Assembly: GCA_028872875.1 (NCBI GenBank) | Contig: JAGWOC010000004.1 | Span: 19,032 to 83,031 of the forward strand | Source: Chloroflexota bacterium | Lineage (GTDB): Bacteria; Chloroflexota; Dehalococcoidia; DSTF01; JACRBR01 | Reading direction: 5' to 3' | DNA length: 64,000 nucleotides | Shown: in pieces, positions 45,450 to 54,607 of the stretch | How the letters are laid out: the number at the start of each line of letters is the position of its first letter | Position numbering within the stretch: the first letter of the stretch is position 1 | The notes under the pieces: model-generated | The model's input: the letters and a program-made list of their open reading frames with translations, nothing else | The model's database searches: none | What the model was told of the DNA's origin: nothing | Position numbers and translations under genes: made by a program

Positions 45450-46097
45450 ATGAAGATCGGCTTTGTCGGCGGCACCGGCGATGAGGGCATGGGGCTCGCG
45501 TACCGCTTCGCGAAGGCGGGGCACACGTGCGTCATCGGCTCGCGCGCGGCCGGGAAGGCGCAGGCCGCCGCCGATGCGCTGCGTGCGAAGGGTGCGGCGC
45601 TCCGCATCGAGGGCGCGGCGAACGTCGACGCCGCGCGCGACGGCGAGCTCATCATCGTCACCACGCCATACGCCGCGCTCGCGGGCACGCTGCCGGCGCT
45701 GGCGGACGCGCTGGCCGGCAAGATCGCCGTGAGCACCGTCGTGCCGATGGCGTTCGCCGATGGCGGTGCCGCGCTGCTTGCCGTGCCCGAAGGCTCGGCG
45801 GCGCAGCAGCAGCAGGCGCTGCTGCCGGCGGCGCGCGTCGTCGGCGCCTTCCAGAACCTGAGCGCGAAGAAGCTCCTCGGCGACCGCCCGGTCGAGGCCG
45901 ATGTCGTCGTCTGCGCGGACGACGCCGCGGCGAAGCAGGAGGTGATGCGGCTCGCGGAGCAGATCGAGGGCGTCCGCGGCCTCGACGGTGGCGCGCTCGC
46001 CAACTCGATGATGGTCGAGGCGATCACCGTGCTGCTGGTCAGCATCAACCGCAACTACAAGGCGCGGGCTGGCGTGCGCATCACGGGGATCGCGTGA
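45450..46097 (+). CDS. npdG: NADPH-dependent F420 reductase
   Basis: A 215-residue Rossmann protein that passes hydride between NADPH and coenzyme F420. The opening KIGFVGGTGDEGMGLAYRFA, IIVTTPYAALAGTL, the VVGAFQNLSAKKLL segment and the VLLVSINRNYKARAGVRITG end fit the Fno/NpdG family. Its TGA overlaps the GTG of cofE, so the two are translationally coupled and form an F420 operon. Confidence 0.9.
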   Translation: MKIGFVGGTGDEGMGLAYRFAKAGHTCVIGSRAAGKAQAAADALRAKGAALRIEGAANVDAARDGELIIVTTPYAALAGTLPALADALAGKIAVSTVVPMAFADGGAALLAVPEGSAAQQQQALLPAARVVGAFQNLSAKKLLGDRPVEADVVVCADDAAAKQEVMRLAEQIEGVRGLDGGALANSMMVEAITVLLVSINRNYKARAGVRITGIA

Positions 46098-46855
46098 GCG
46101 CCGGCGAGGTCCGCATCATCGGCCTCGGCGGTATCCCGGAAGTGCACGCGGGCGACGACCTGCCGGCGCTCATCGCCGCGGCCGCGCGCACGCAGCACGT
46201 CGCGGTCGAGGACGGCGACGTGTTCGTCGTCACGCAGAAGGTCGTATCGAAGGCCGAAGGCCGCATCGTCGACCTTGCCGCCGTGACGCCGTCGCCCTTC
46301 GCCCGGCAATACGCGGCGATGTGGGAGAAGGACGCGCGCCAGGTCGAGGTCGTGCTCCGCGAGACGAAGCGCATCGTGCGCATGGAGCACGGCGTGATGA
46401 TCTGCGAGACGCGCCACGGCTTCGTCTGCGCCAACGCCGGCGTCGACGCCTCGAACGTCGAGCGCACCGGCACCGTCTGCCTGCTGCCGGTCGACCCTGA
46501 CGCGTCGGCGCGCGCGATCCGCACCGGCCTGCGCGGCGCGCTGGGCGTGGACGTGGCGGTGGTCATCTCCGACACGTTCGGGCGCCCGTGGCGCGAGGGT
46601 CACGTCAACTTCGCGATCGGGATCGCCGGCATCGCGCCGCTCGTCAACTACGCGGGCCAGGTGGACCCCGCCGGCTACGAGCTGCGCGTGACGCAGATGG
46701 CGGTCGTCGACGAGCTGGCCGCCGCCGCCGAGCTGGTGCACGGCAAGCTCGGCCGCGTCCCCGTCGCCATCGTCCGCGGCGCCGCCTTCTCGCCCGCGGA
46801 GGACGCCTCGTCCTCGGCGCTGATCCGGGACGCGGAGCGCGACCTGTTCCGGTAG
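46094..46855 (+). CDS. cofE: coenzyme F420-0:L-glutamate ligase
   Basis: A 253-residue enzyme that adds glutamates to F420-0. The motifs VVTQKVVSKAEGRIVDL, VCANAGVDASNV, VVISDTFGRPWREGHVNFAIG and DELAAAAELVHGK are characteristic. GTG 46094 overlaps the npdG stop (GTGA). No nitroreductase-type FbiB domain is fused, and cofC/cofD/cofG are not in the window. Confidence 0.95.
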   Translation: MSAGEVRIIGLGGIPEVHAGDDLPALIAAAARTQHVAVEDGDVFVVTQKVVSKAEGRIVDLAAVTPSPFARQYAAMWEKDARQVEVVLRETKRIVRMEHGVMICETRHGFVCANAGVDASNVERTGTVCLLPVDPDASARAIRTGLRGALGVDVAVVISDTFGRPWREGHVNFAIGIAGIAPLVNYAGQVDPAGYELRVTQMAVVDELAAAAELVHGKLGRVPVAIVRGAAFSPAEDASSSALIRDAERDLFR

Positions 46856-46912
46856 CCCTTCGTGAGGACGCCGCGTACGCCTCTTGACGCCGGTGGTACG
46901 ATCGCGGATGCG

Positions 46913-47353
46913 ATGACGATGCTGGACTCGCGTGCCTTTGAGCCGAAGCCGTGCCCGCTCTGCGACTCGACCAACGTCCGCTGGCGCCGCCGCCGGTTCT
47001 ACGATGTCATCCGCACGTACCTGCGCTACATCGCCGACCGCGTCGTGGGCGCGGCGTTTGGCGGTACCCGGACGACCATCATCGGCCCCGCGTACTCCGA
47101 TCGCGCAAGCGACGCCCGCCTTGCCTCGATCGAGTATCGCGAGGAGCGCAACATCTACGAGGATCGCGTCGGCACGATGACCGCGCCGCTATTCTGGAAG
47201 TGTCCCGACTGCGGCCGGAAGGGTCAGGTGTTTGACCATCTCGACGGTGTGCTCGGGGAACGCGAACGGCTTGCTGGTCTCGAAGATCGGATCGAGGGCG
47301 GTCTGGGCGCCGTGGGCAACCCGATTGGCTCGGAGGAGGCGAAGAGCGACTGA
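46913..47353 (+). CDS. zinc-ribbon protein of unknown function
   Basis: A 146-residue protein with two CxxC knuckles, C14-P-L-C17 and C97-P-D-C100, separated by a basic helix-rich stretch (RWRRRRFYDVIRTYLRYIAD). They probably bind one zinc ion. I do not recognise the family. TACGAT (46898-46903) ends 9 nt before ATG 46913, a leaderless-type arrangement. Upstream in-frame GTG 46862 is less likely. Confidence 0.6.
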   Translation: MTMLDSRAFEPKPCPLCDSTNVRWRRRRFYDVIRTYLRYIADRVVGAAFGGTRTTIIGPAYSDRASDARLASIEYREERNIYEDRVGTMTAPLFWKCPDCGRKGQVFDHLDGVLGERERLAGLEDRIEGGLGAVGNPIGSEEAKSD

Positions 47354-47522
47354 TGCGCGCCGATGCGCGCCGCACATCGCCGCGGATCTTTAACACTTGG
47401 CGCGGTCATTGTCGGGGGATCGCCGATATCATGGAGGTGGGCCCGGCGCGTACGGTACGGGCGTTGACTGCTGCGTCACCGATGCCACCGGGCAGGCGGA
47501 TGCGGGTTCAAGGAGGACGGTC

Positions 47523-47651
47523 ATGAAGAAGATTCTGGTACTGCTCGGCCTGGCGGCCGCCGCGTACGGCGTCATGAAGCTCATCCGGGGCGGAGACGAG
47601 GACGAGTTCAACATCGACCAGTACGCCGCACAGCCCCAGCCCCAGGCGTAA
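47523..47651 (+). CDS. small single-span membrane protein
   Basis: A 42-residue protein: MKKILVLLGLAAAAYGVMKL forms one membrane helix, followed by RGGDEDEF and an acidic/Gln-Pro tail. AAGGAGG (47510-47516) lies 6 nt before the ATG, which strongly supports translation. It is reminiscent of short actinobacterial and Chloroflexota membrane peptides. Function unknown. Confidence 0.65.
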   Translation: MKKILVLLGLAAAAYGVMKLIRGGDEDEFNIDQYAAQPQPQA

Positions 47652-47711
47652 CGCTGGCAGACGGCGGAAGGCGAGCGGCCACCGGTCGCAGGCGCGCCGC
47701 TCGCCGGCCGT

Positions 47712-48674
47712 CTAGCCGCGCCCGGCCGGCGCCGCGTCGCCAGCGCCGGTGAACAGCGGCGTGCGCAGCCCCCGCGGCACGATCACCGTGAGCGCACGCG
47801 GCACGATATCGAACACCATCGGGGTTTCGCCGGCCGGCTCGCCGTCGACCTGGACGGGCAGCCCCGGCGTCTCGACCGCGATCGCCGTCGCCCGCAGGTA
47901 GCGGATGTTCGCCGAGCGGTCGTGCTGGCCGATCATCATGCGCGCGCCGTCGAGCGCAAGCCGGACGATGCCGCCGCGCTGCATGATCGCGACGTCGAGC
48001 TTGCCGTCGTCGGCCTGCGCGCGGTGCGTGATGTCGCGAAAGCCGCCGTACGAGCGCGTGTTGCCGATCACCATCCAGTAGAGCGGCGTCTCGATCTCCT
48101 CGCCGTCGATGCGCAGGCGCGCCGCCCACGGCCGCGTCTGCAGCGCGGTGGGCACCGCCGCCATCAGGTACGACAGCGCGCCGAAGCGCCGCTTGGCGTC
48201 CGGGCGCACCCGCTCGATCACCTCGCCGTCGAGGCCGACGCCGGCCATCAGCAGGAAGTACCGCCCGTTGGCGCGGCCAAGGTCGACCTGCCGTCGCTCG
48301 CCATCGGCCGCCGCGCGCATCGCGGCGACGGGGTCGCGGCTGATGCGCGTCTCCTTCGCCCAGACGTTCGCGGTGCCGCCCGGCAGCACGGCGAGGGCGG
48401 TACGCGTGCCGGCGATGCCGTTCACCGCTTCGTTGATGGTGCCGTCGCCGCCGTAGACGAGCACCACCTGCGCGCCGCGGGCGGCGGCCTGGCGCGCGAG
48501 CTCGGTCGTGTGCCCGGGAAACTCGGCGAAGCACGGGTCGACCTGCCAGCCGCTCCGTGCGGCCTCCTCCAGCACGCGCGACAGCGTCGCATCGTCGAGC
48601 GCCTGGCGCGACGCCGGGTTGCGGATGAGCACACAGGTGGTGGGCGCACGCGCCCGCGAAATCAGAGGGAGCAC
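47712..48674 (-). CDS. diacylglycerol/lipid kinase family protein
   Basis: A 320-residue DagK/YegS-like lipid kinase. VYGGDGTINEAVNGIAG (GGDGT at 75-79) is the ATP-binding signature, with LPGGTANVWAKE and GVGLDGEVIERV also conserved. It would phosphorylate diacylglycerol or a related lipid. Start is GTG at 48674. It lies 17 bp after the ccr gene on the same strand and may be co-transcribed. Confidence 0.9.
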   Translation of the reverse strand: MLPLISRARAPTTCVLIRNPASRQALDDATLSRVLEEAARSGWQVDPCFAEFPGHTTELARQAAARGAQVVLVYGGDGTINEAVNGIAGTRTALAVLPGGTANVWAKETRISRDPVAAMRAAADGERRQVDLGRANGRYFLLMAGVGLDGEVIERVRPDAKRRFGALSYLMAAVPTALQTRPWAARLRIDGEEIETPLYWMVIGNTRSYGGFRDITHRAQADDGKLDVAIMQRGGIVRLALDGARMMIGQHDRSANIRYLRATAIAVETPGLPVQVDGEPAGETPMVFDIVPRALTVIVPRGLRTPLFTGAGDAAPAGRG

Positions 48675-48691
48675 GGTGGCTCCTCGGCCGC

Positions 48692-49942
48692 CTACGGCAG
48701 CGTGGTCATCCCCTCGCGCGGCGCGCCGACGAGGATGGCCATATTCCCTTCCGGGTTCTTCCCTTCATACATCATCTGGTGAGACAGCCCCACCTCCTCG
48801 AACGGGAACACGCGCGCCAGGCAGGGGTCGATCTTGCCGGCGCGGACGAGGTCGTTGAAGCCGTACGCCTGCCCGTCGTTCGCGAAGTGCGAGCCCTGCA
48901 GCCGCTTCTGGCGCATCCAGAGGTAGCGCAGGTCCACGACGGCGTTGAAGCCGGTCGTGCCGGCGCAGATCACCACCATGCCGCCCGTATCGCAGACAAA
49001 CATCGATGTCGGGATCGTGTCCTCGCCCGGATGCTCGAAGACGATGCGCGGGCTGCGGCGCTCGCCGAGCGCCTCCCACACGGCCTTACCGAAGGCGCGC
49101 GCACCCTTCAGCCACTCGTTGTACTGCTCCTCGTCCTTCCAGTGCGGCATCATGCCCCAGTGGCTGAACTCCTTGCGGTTCACCCACCCCTGCGCACCGA
49201 GCTTCTTCGCGTAGGCGCCCTTCTCGGCGCTCGAGACGACGGCGACCGGGATGCCGCCCAGCGCGCGCGCGATCTGGATCGCCATCGACCCCAGGCCGCC
49301 GGTCCCCCAGACCAGCACGACATCGCCCGGCCGCACGTTGTGCGGTGTCCAGTTCGTCAGCATGCGGTAGACGGTCGAGCCGACGAGCGTCGGCGCCGCC
49401 GCGGCCTCCCACGTCAGGTGCGGGGCCTTCGGCATGCACTGGTGCGCCCAGACCTTCGTGAACTGGGCGAAACTCCCCCAGTTCGTCTCGTAGCCCCAGA
49501 TCTTGAACGACGGCGCGAACATGGGGTCTTCGGCCGCCTGGACGTCGGGCGCTGCGGGGTCCCAGGAGCCGCAGTGGATCACGACCTCGTCGCCCACCTT
49601 CACGTTCGTGACCTCGTCGCCGGCCGCGTACACGATCCCGGAGGCGTCGCTGCCGCCGATGTGGAAGCCCGTTTCATCGCCCGCCTGCGCGTGCACCTTG
49701 ATCACGTCGACGGGGACGCCGAGCGCCGCCCAGACGTTGTTGTAGTTGATGCCCGCCGCCATGACGTAGACCAGCACCTCGCGCGGTCCCACGTCCGGCG
49801 TCGCGACGACCTCCGGCGTGAAGGCGCGCGCCGGCTCGCCGAAGTTCTCCCGTCGCACCGTCATGGCGTGCATCTTCTGCGGCACGTGGCCGATGGGCGG
49901 CGCCTCGCCGATGCCGTACAGGTCCTTCGTGACGGTGCTCAT
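48692..49942 (-). CDS. ccr: crotonyl-CoA carboxylase/reductase
   Basis: A 416-residue MDR-superfamily enzyme reducing and carboxylating crotonyl-CoA to ethylmalonyl-CoA with [42 protein letters not shown], the Rossmann [15 protein letters not shown] and [17 protein letters not shown] are diagnostic of the CCR subgroup. ATG 49942 is chosen for GGAGGC 5 nt upstream. It supplies the ethylmalonyl-CoA pathway or extender units; no other pathway gene is adjacent. Confidence 0.93.
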   Translation of the reverse strand: MSTVTKDLYGIGEAPPIGHVPQKMHAMTVRRENFGEPARAFTPEVVATPDVGPREVLVYVMAAGINYNNVWAALGVPVDVIKVHAQAGDETGFHIGGSDASGIVYAAGDEVTNVKVGDEVVIHCGSWDPAAPDVQAAEDPMFAPSFKIWGYETNWGSFAQFTKVWAHQCMPKAPHLTWEAAAAPTLVGSTVYRMLTNWTPHNVRPGDVVLVWGTGGLGSMAIQIARALGGIPVAVVSSAEKGAYAKKLGAQGWVNRKEFSHWGMMPHWKDEEQYNEWLKGARAFGKAVWEALGERRSPRIVFEHPGEDTIPTSMFVCDTGGMVVICAGTTGFNAVVDLRYLWMRQKRLQGSHFANDGQAYGFNDLVRAGKIDPCLARVFPFEEVGLSHQMMYEGKNPEGNMAILVGAPREGMTTLP

Positions 49943-49999
49943 CTCGTGCCTCCGTGACGCCGTTGCGATGCTCCACGCGCCCGGGGCGATGGCGAGCAC

Positions 50000-50021
50000 G
50001 CACAGCCGGGGGCGGCTGTGC
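50000..50021 (+). repeat. dispersed hairpin repeat, copy C (core)
   Basis: GCACAGCCG (50000-50008), gggg, CGGCTGTGC (50013-50021), identical in both arms to copies A (14887) and B (31198). Flanks are different. It lies in the ccr-peptide ABC gap (49943-50440), which otherwise holds only the promoter at 50278. Confidence 0.85.
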
Positions 50022-50277
50022 TCCGGTCGATGCACCGCGTCGGGCGCGACGTCCGCGATTGCCGCCAGCATAGCGCCTGTCCGTATGGCGCGTAAGCGTC
50101 GCCGGGGCGATCCGGACGGGGCAGCGCGCCCGCGCGGGCGCCGCGGCGCGCGGCTGGCGCCGATGGCCCGTCCGTGCCATGCTTATCGCAACCCGACGAA
50201 GATGAGTGTCCGCCAATGTCCAGCGTGGGTTGGCACATCTTCGGGGGAGCGCGTCGCTCGGAGACGCATGAAACCGA

Positions 50278-50306
50278 TTGCAGGGTGTTGACACCGGCGT
50301 TACCAT
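50278..50306 (+). promoter_or_regulatory. promoter of peptide ABC operon 1
   Basis: TTGCAG (50278-50283), a 17-nt spacer and TACCAT (50301-50306). The same layout lies at the same distance (about 140 nt) before the start codon in operon 2. Predicted start near 50313; leader about 128 nt. Confidence 0.7.
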
Positions 50307-50405
50307 CGAGACCGGAGCTCGACTGTTCGGTACGGGCCAACATGAGGAGGTGCACCGGAGACCATCCCCGCTGGAGCCACCAAGGGCTCCGTCCGACGTT
50401 GGAAG

Positions 50406-50632
50406 GAGGCGGAGGCATTCTCCGCCATGAGGGAGGAAGCATGAACGTACGCAACCGGTGGATCCTGTTGCTCGCCGCGCCGCTGGCGGTGGGGCTGACG
50501 CTCGCGGCCGCGTGCGGCGGCACGAGCAGCACGGACAAGACGGCGACCGCCGCCGCGGGCGGCGCGGGGACAACCCCCACCAGCACGCAGACCGGCGGCC
50601 TGCCCGCCGACGCGGCGCCCGCGTCGCAGCAG
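50406..50632 (+). repeat. 227-bp duplicated block, copy 1 (leader hairpin, RBS, signal peptide, spacer)
   Basis: Matches 54381-54607 with only two base differences seen (L15/M and G18/A codons). It contains a GGCGGAG-gcatt-CTCCGCC hairpin (50408-50426), the GGAGG ribosome site and the first 64 codons. Similarity ends abruptly after the CAGCAG codons. Confidence 0.95.
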
Positions 50633-52207
50633 GTGCTCTCGATGAACATCCAGGCGGAGCCGAACACCGCGGACCCGCAGGGCGTTTCGTACACCTACGA
50701 GCTCTCGGTCAACCACCAGCTCTTCATGACGCTGTTCGACCAGGACCCGAAGACCAGCCAGCTGATCCCGTGGGCCGCGGCGGCGGTGCCGACGACGGCC
50801 AACGGCGGCATCGCGGCGGACGGCGTGACGTACACGATCAAGCTCAAGCCGGGGCTCAAGTGGTCGGATGGCACGCCGCTCACGGCGAAGGACTTCGTCT
50901 ACGGCATCATCCGCGGCTACAACCTGAAGGTCAGCGGCGCCGCCTACGGCGGCTTCATCACGTCGATCAAGGGCGCGGAGGCCGCGCTCAAGCTCGACCC
51001 CAAGTCGGCGACCTACCTGACGGACGTGAACAACGACCTGAAGGACAGCGTCGTCGCGGTCGATGACACCACCCTCAAGCTGGTGGCCGCGGCACCATCG
51101 GCGGCGTTCCTCTCCAACTTCACGCTGGCGATCACCGCCGCGGTGCAGGAGGCCAACGTCACGGCGCTGGGCGCCAACTTCGGCGTCGCCGCGTCGGCCA
51201 GCCAGATGGTCACGAGCGGCCCCTACAAGATCAAGGAGTGGGTGCCGAAGGACCACATCACGATCGTCCCGAACGACAATTACGGCGGCGGCAGCAAGCC
51301 GTTCCTGCAGCAGGTCACCTTCAAGTTCATCGCCGACATGAACCAGGCGTACAACGCCTACCAGGCCGGCCAGATCGACGAGGCAGCCGTGCCGCCGGCG
51401 CTCTGGCCGCAGATCTCCAAGGACACGAGCCTGACCTCGCAGACCTACCAGGAGGAAGAGTTCGGCACGCGCTGGATCTCCGTCGACGTGACGATCCCGC
51501 CCTGGAACAACAAGGACTTCGTCATCGCGATGAACCAGGCGACCGACCGCGCGACGATCGCCAAGGACGTCTACTTCGGCTTGCGCAAGGCCTGGACGGC
51601 GCCATGCGCGGCGGCGGTCGTCGACTGTGACCCGACGCTCTTCAGCAACCTGGAGTACAACCTGACGGCCGCCAAGGCCTCGATGGCCAAGGCGTACCCG
51701 AACGGCAACATCCCGCCGGTGACGCTCGAGGTCGTCAACGACCCGACGACGAAGGCGCTCGCGACGACGCTCCAGTCCCAGTGGAAGCAGGTCGGCGTCA
51801 CCACCAACATCATCACCACGGATCAGAAGACGCTGCGCGCTGACATGAAGAACCACAAGTCGGGCACGCAGATTACCGGCTGGGGCATGGACTACGCCGA
51901 CCCCAGCGATCTCTGGGCGATCTTCACGACGGCGTCGCTCGGTGGGAACAACCTGGGCTTCTACTCGCGGCCGACGTACGACGCGCTCGAAGCGAAGCAG
52001 GACGCGACACTCGACCCGGCGGCCCGCAAGCCGATCCTGATCGAGCTGCAGAAGTTCCTTGCCGCGGACCCGCCCGTGATCCAGTTCGCGGTCCAGCTCC
52101 GGGTGGATCTCTACAAGCCCTACGTGAAGGGTCTGATCTCGAGCCCGTTCGACTACATCAACTACGGCGACCAGTTCCTCAAGGACGTCTACATCGCCAA
52201 GCACTAG
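50441..52207 (+). CDS. peptide/nickel ABC transporter substrate-binding lipoprotein 1
   Basis: A 588-residue SBP_bac_5 (DppA/OppA) protein. Signal peptide with lipobox LAAAC (C25), a Gly/Thr/Ala-rich spacer to about residue 64, then the binding domain with GVTYTIKLKPGLKWSDGTPL and DFVYGIIRGYN. It captures peptides or similar solutes for the permeases downstream. The first 64 codons are nearly identical to those of the paralog at 54416, while the mature domains are clearly diverged. A perfect hairpin separates it from the permease genes. Confidence 0.93.
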   Translation: MNVRNRWILLLAAPLAVGLTLAAACGGTSSTDKTATAAAGGAGTTPTSTQTGGLPADAAPASQQVLSMNIQAEPNTADPQGVSYTYELSVNHQLFMTLFDQDPKTSQLIPWAAAAVPTTANGGIAADGVTYTIKLKPGLKWSDGTPLTAKDFVYGIIRGYNLKVSGAAYGGFITSIKGAEAALKLDPKSATYLTDVNNDLKDSVVAVDDTTLKLVAAAPSAAFLSNFTLAITAAVQEANVTALGANFGVAASASQMVTSGPYKIKEWVPKDHITIVPNDNYGGGSKPFLQQVTFKFIADMNQAYNAYQAGQIDEAAVPPALWPQISKDTSLTSQTYQEEEFGTRWISVDVTIPPWNNKDFVIAMNQATDRATIAKDVYFGLRKAWTAPCAAAVVDCDPTLFSNLEYNLTAAKASMAKAYPNGNIPPVTLEVVNDPTTKALATTLQSQWKQVGVTTNIITTDQKTLRADMKNHKSGTQITGWGMDYADPSDLWAIFTTASLGGNNLGFYSRPTYDALEAKQDATLDPAARKPILIELQKFLAADPPVIQFAVQLRVDLYKPYVKGLISSPFDYINYGDQFLKDVYIAKH

Positions 52208-52220
52208 ACGCGTGAATCAG

Positions 52221-52250
52221 GAGGGGGAGGCCCGTACGGGCCTCCCCCTC
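52221..52250 (+). terminator. intercistronic hairpin, operon 1
   Basis: A perfect 14-bp stem, GAGGGGGAGGCCCG (52221-52234), ta, CGGGCCTCCCCCTC (52237-52250), between binding-protein and permease genes, 14 nt before the permease ATG. No U-tract; it is likely a partial terminator or mRNA stabiliser that keeps the binding protein in excess. Confidence 0.8.
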
Positions 52251-52263
52251 CAGGACGTACCTG

Positions 52264-53196
52264 ATGACGGGCTACTTCCTTCGCCGGCTCCTCTGGATGA
52301 TCCCCATCCTCTGGCTCGTCACGGTGATCACCTTCCTGCTCATGCACGCCGTGCAGGGCGGCCCGTTCGAGGCCGGCGAGAGCAAGTCATCGAGCGCCGC
52401 GCGCGCCGCGTTGAACGCCAAGTACCACCTGGACCAGCCGATCTGGACTCAATACGGCTACTACATGCGCGGTCTCCTGCAGGGCGACCTGGGGCCGGAC
52501 CTGGTCAACCAGGGCAGCTCCGTAAACAGCCTGCTGAAGCAGAGCTGGCGGCCGACCGCCGAGCTGGGCGTGCTGACGACCATCTACGCCACGGTGGTCG
52601 GCGTCGTGCTCGGCATCCTCGCGGCGGTCAAACGTAACTCCATCCTTGACCACTTGTCCGTAGGCTTCGCGACGATCGGCGCTTCCATGCCCAATTTCGT
52701 GCTGGGCATCATGCTGGTGCTGCTCTTCGCGGTGAAGTTCAAGATCTTCCCCGCCGTCGGCTGGTCCCACGGCATCACCGACTGGCGGCCCGTCGTGCTG
52801 CCGGTGCTGGCGCTCGGCTCGCTGCCGGCGGCCTACATCGCGCGGATCACGCGGGCGAGCATGCTGGAGGTGATGGGCCAGGACTACATCCGCACGGCGC
52901 GCGCCAAGGGCCTCCGGGAGCGGGTGATCGTCATGCGGCATATCGTCAGGAACGCGCTGATCCCGGTGCTCACCCTCATCGGTCCGATCGCGGCAGGACT
53001 GCTCACCGGGTCGTTCATCATCGAATATTTCTTCTCGATCCCCGGCATCGGCCGTGCGTACGTGCAGGCGATCCTCGGGCGCGACTATCCGATGATCATG
53101 GCGACGACGCTGCTCTACGCGACCGTCATCATCGTGGCGAATCTGGTCGTCGACCTGATGTACGCGGTCGTCGACCCGCGGATCCGCTACTCGTGA
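52264..53196 (+). CDS. peptide ABC transporter permease DppB-type 1
   Basis: A 310-residue inner-membrane permease of the BPD_transp_1 family. N-terminal YFLRRLLWMIPILWLVTVIT helix, then NQ/HLDQPIWTQYGYYMRGLLQGD loop, and the EAA-type ATPase contact YIRTARAKGLRERVIVMRHIVRNA. It pairs with the DppC-type permease 22 bp downstream. No ATPase gene follows. Confidence 0.93.
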   Translation: MTGYFLRRLLWMIPILWLVTVITFLLMHAVQGGPFEAGESKSSSAARAALNAKYHLDQPIWTQYGYYMRGLLQGDLGPDLVNQGSSVNSLLKQSWRPTAELGVLTTIYATVVGVVLGILAAVKRNSILDHLSVGFATIGASMPNFVLGIMLVLLFAVKFKIFPAVGWSHGITDWRPVVLPVLALGSLPAAYIARITRASMLEVMGQDYIRTARAKGLRERVIVMRHIVRNALIPVLTLIGPIAAGLLTGSFIIEYFFSIPGIGRAYVQAILGRDYPMIMATTLLYATVIIVANLVVDLMYAVVDPRIRYS

Positions 53197-53218
53197 TCGT
53201 GAGCAGGATGGACTGACG

Positions 53219-54166
53219 ATGGCACAGGATGGTCTCACGGGTGCCACGACGCCGGGCACGATCGCCCAGCCCGTCCTCCAGGAGTTGGCGCGCGCCGGCG
53301 GCGGCCGTTCGCTCTGGGGCGATGCGCTCCACCGGCTGGTCCAGAACCGGCTCGCGGTGGTCGGGGCGATCCTCATCACCCTGATCGCGCTTGCGGCGGT
53401 CTTCGCGCCGCTGATCTCGCCGTACCCGTACCAGCGCATCTTTCCGGGGCAGATCATCGCCGGTCTGAGCGCCTCGCACCCGTTCGGGACGAACCTCGCC
53501 GGACAGGACACGCTGGCGCGCGTGATCTACGGGGCGCGTAACTCGCTCGGCGTCGGGGTCTTCGTGCAGTTCGTCATCCTCGTCATCGCGCTGGTCGTCG
53601 GCGGCGGCGCGGCACTCGGGGGGAAGTACGCCGACGCGCTCCTGATGCGCCTCACGGACGTCGTGTACGCCTTCCCGGACCTGCTCTTCGTCATCCTCCT
53701 CCAGCAGGTGCTCGCCGGGACGCGGCTGGCCGCGTACATGGGCGGTCTGTTCGTGGTCTTCTTCGCCATCGGCCTCGTCGGCTGGGTGAACCTCGCCCGC
53801 CTGATCCGCGGCCAGATGCTCTCCCTTCGCACGACCGACTACGTGATTGCCGCCGAGGCGCTCGGCGCGACGCGGCTGCGGATCGTCGTGCGGCACATGT
53901 TGCCGAACACGCTCAGCCCGGTGATCGTCGCGCTGACGTTCGGCGTGCCCTCGGCCATCTTCACCGAGGCGGCGCTGTCGTTCATCGGCATCGGCATCCA
54001 GCCGCCGCTCGCCGACTGGGGGAACATGATCTACGACGGCTACGGCGCGGTGCTCGCGACCCCGTGGCCGATCTTCTTCCCGGCGCTCGCGCTCGCGATC
54101 ACCTTCCTCAGCTTCCAGTTCCTCGGCGACGGCCTGCGCGACGCGCTCGACCCCCGCACGCGGTAG
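53219..54166 (+). CDS. peptide ABC transporter permease DppC-type 1
   Basis: A 315-residue permease: N-terminal RLVQNRLAVVGAILITLIAL helix, HPFGTNLAGQDTLARVIYGAR, and the EAA loop DYVIAAEALGATRLRIVVRHMLPNT. It ends GDGLRDALDPRTR, as in its paralog at 57201. Last gene of operon 1; operon 2 has its own promoter 88 bp downstream. Confidence 0.93.
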   Translation: MAQDGLTGATTPGTIAQPVLQELARAGGGRSLWGDALHRLVQNRLAVVGAILITLIALAAVFAPLISPYPYQRIFPGQIIAGLSASHPFGTNLAGQDTLARVIYGARNSLGVGVFVQFVILVIALVVGGGAALGGKYADALLMRLTDVVYAFPDLLFVILLQQVLAGTRLAAYMGGLFVVFFAIGLVGWVNLARLIRGQMLSLRTTDYVIAAEALGATRLRIVVRHMLPNTLSPVIVALTFGVPSAIFTEAALSFIGIGIQPPLADWGNMIYDGYGAVLATPWPIFFPALALAITFLSFQFLGDGLRDALDPRTR

Positions 54167-54253
54167 GGAACCGGCAACACCGCGGAGCACCCGAAGCTCG
54201 CCCGCAGCTCACGGCGGCATCGCGAAGGCGGTTATGTCACATCGGAAGGCTGA

Positions 54254-54282
54254 TTGCTGGACATCAACGACACTGTTACCAT
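54254..54282 (+). promoter_or_regulatory. promoter of peptide ABC operon 2
   Basis: TTGCTG (54254-54259), a 17-nt spacer and TACCAT (54277-54282). Same layout and distance to the start as operon 1, though the surrounding sequence is different. Predicted start near 54289. Confidence 0.7.
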
Positions 54283-54380
54283 CTTGCGCGAATCATTGGA
54301 TAAGTCCGGCGATCGCGGCAAGGAGGTTCTCAGCGACGGATCGGCGCACGGGCCCCGGGCCCAACCCCAGACGCTGGAGA

Positions 54381-54607
54381 GAGGCGGAGGCATTCTCCGC
54401 CATGAGGGAGGAAGCATGAACGTACGCAACCGGTGGATCCTGTTGCTCGCCGCGCCGATGGCGGTGGCGCTGACGCTCGCGGCCGCGTGCGGCGGCACGA
54501 GCAGCACGGACAAGACGGCGACCGCCGCCGCGGGCGGCGCGGGGACAACCCCCACCAGCACGCAGACCGGCGGCCTGCCCGCCGACGCGGCGCCCGCGTC
54601 GCAGCAG
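54381..54607 (+). repeat. 227-bp duplicated block, copy 2
   Basis: Near-identical partner of 50406-50632 (offset 3975). It contains the same leader hairpin, ribosome site, signal peptide and spacer codons. Divergence is abrupt at both ends. Confidence 0.95.

Noticed and set aside
47427..47432. TATCAT as promoter of the small membrane protein
   Set aside because: TTGTCG lies only 12 nt upstream, too close for a -35, and the start is 90 nt away; it is undecided and not listed.
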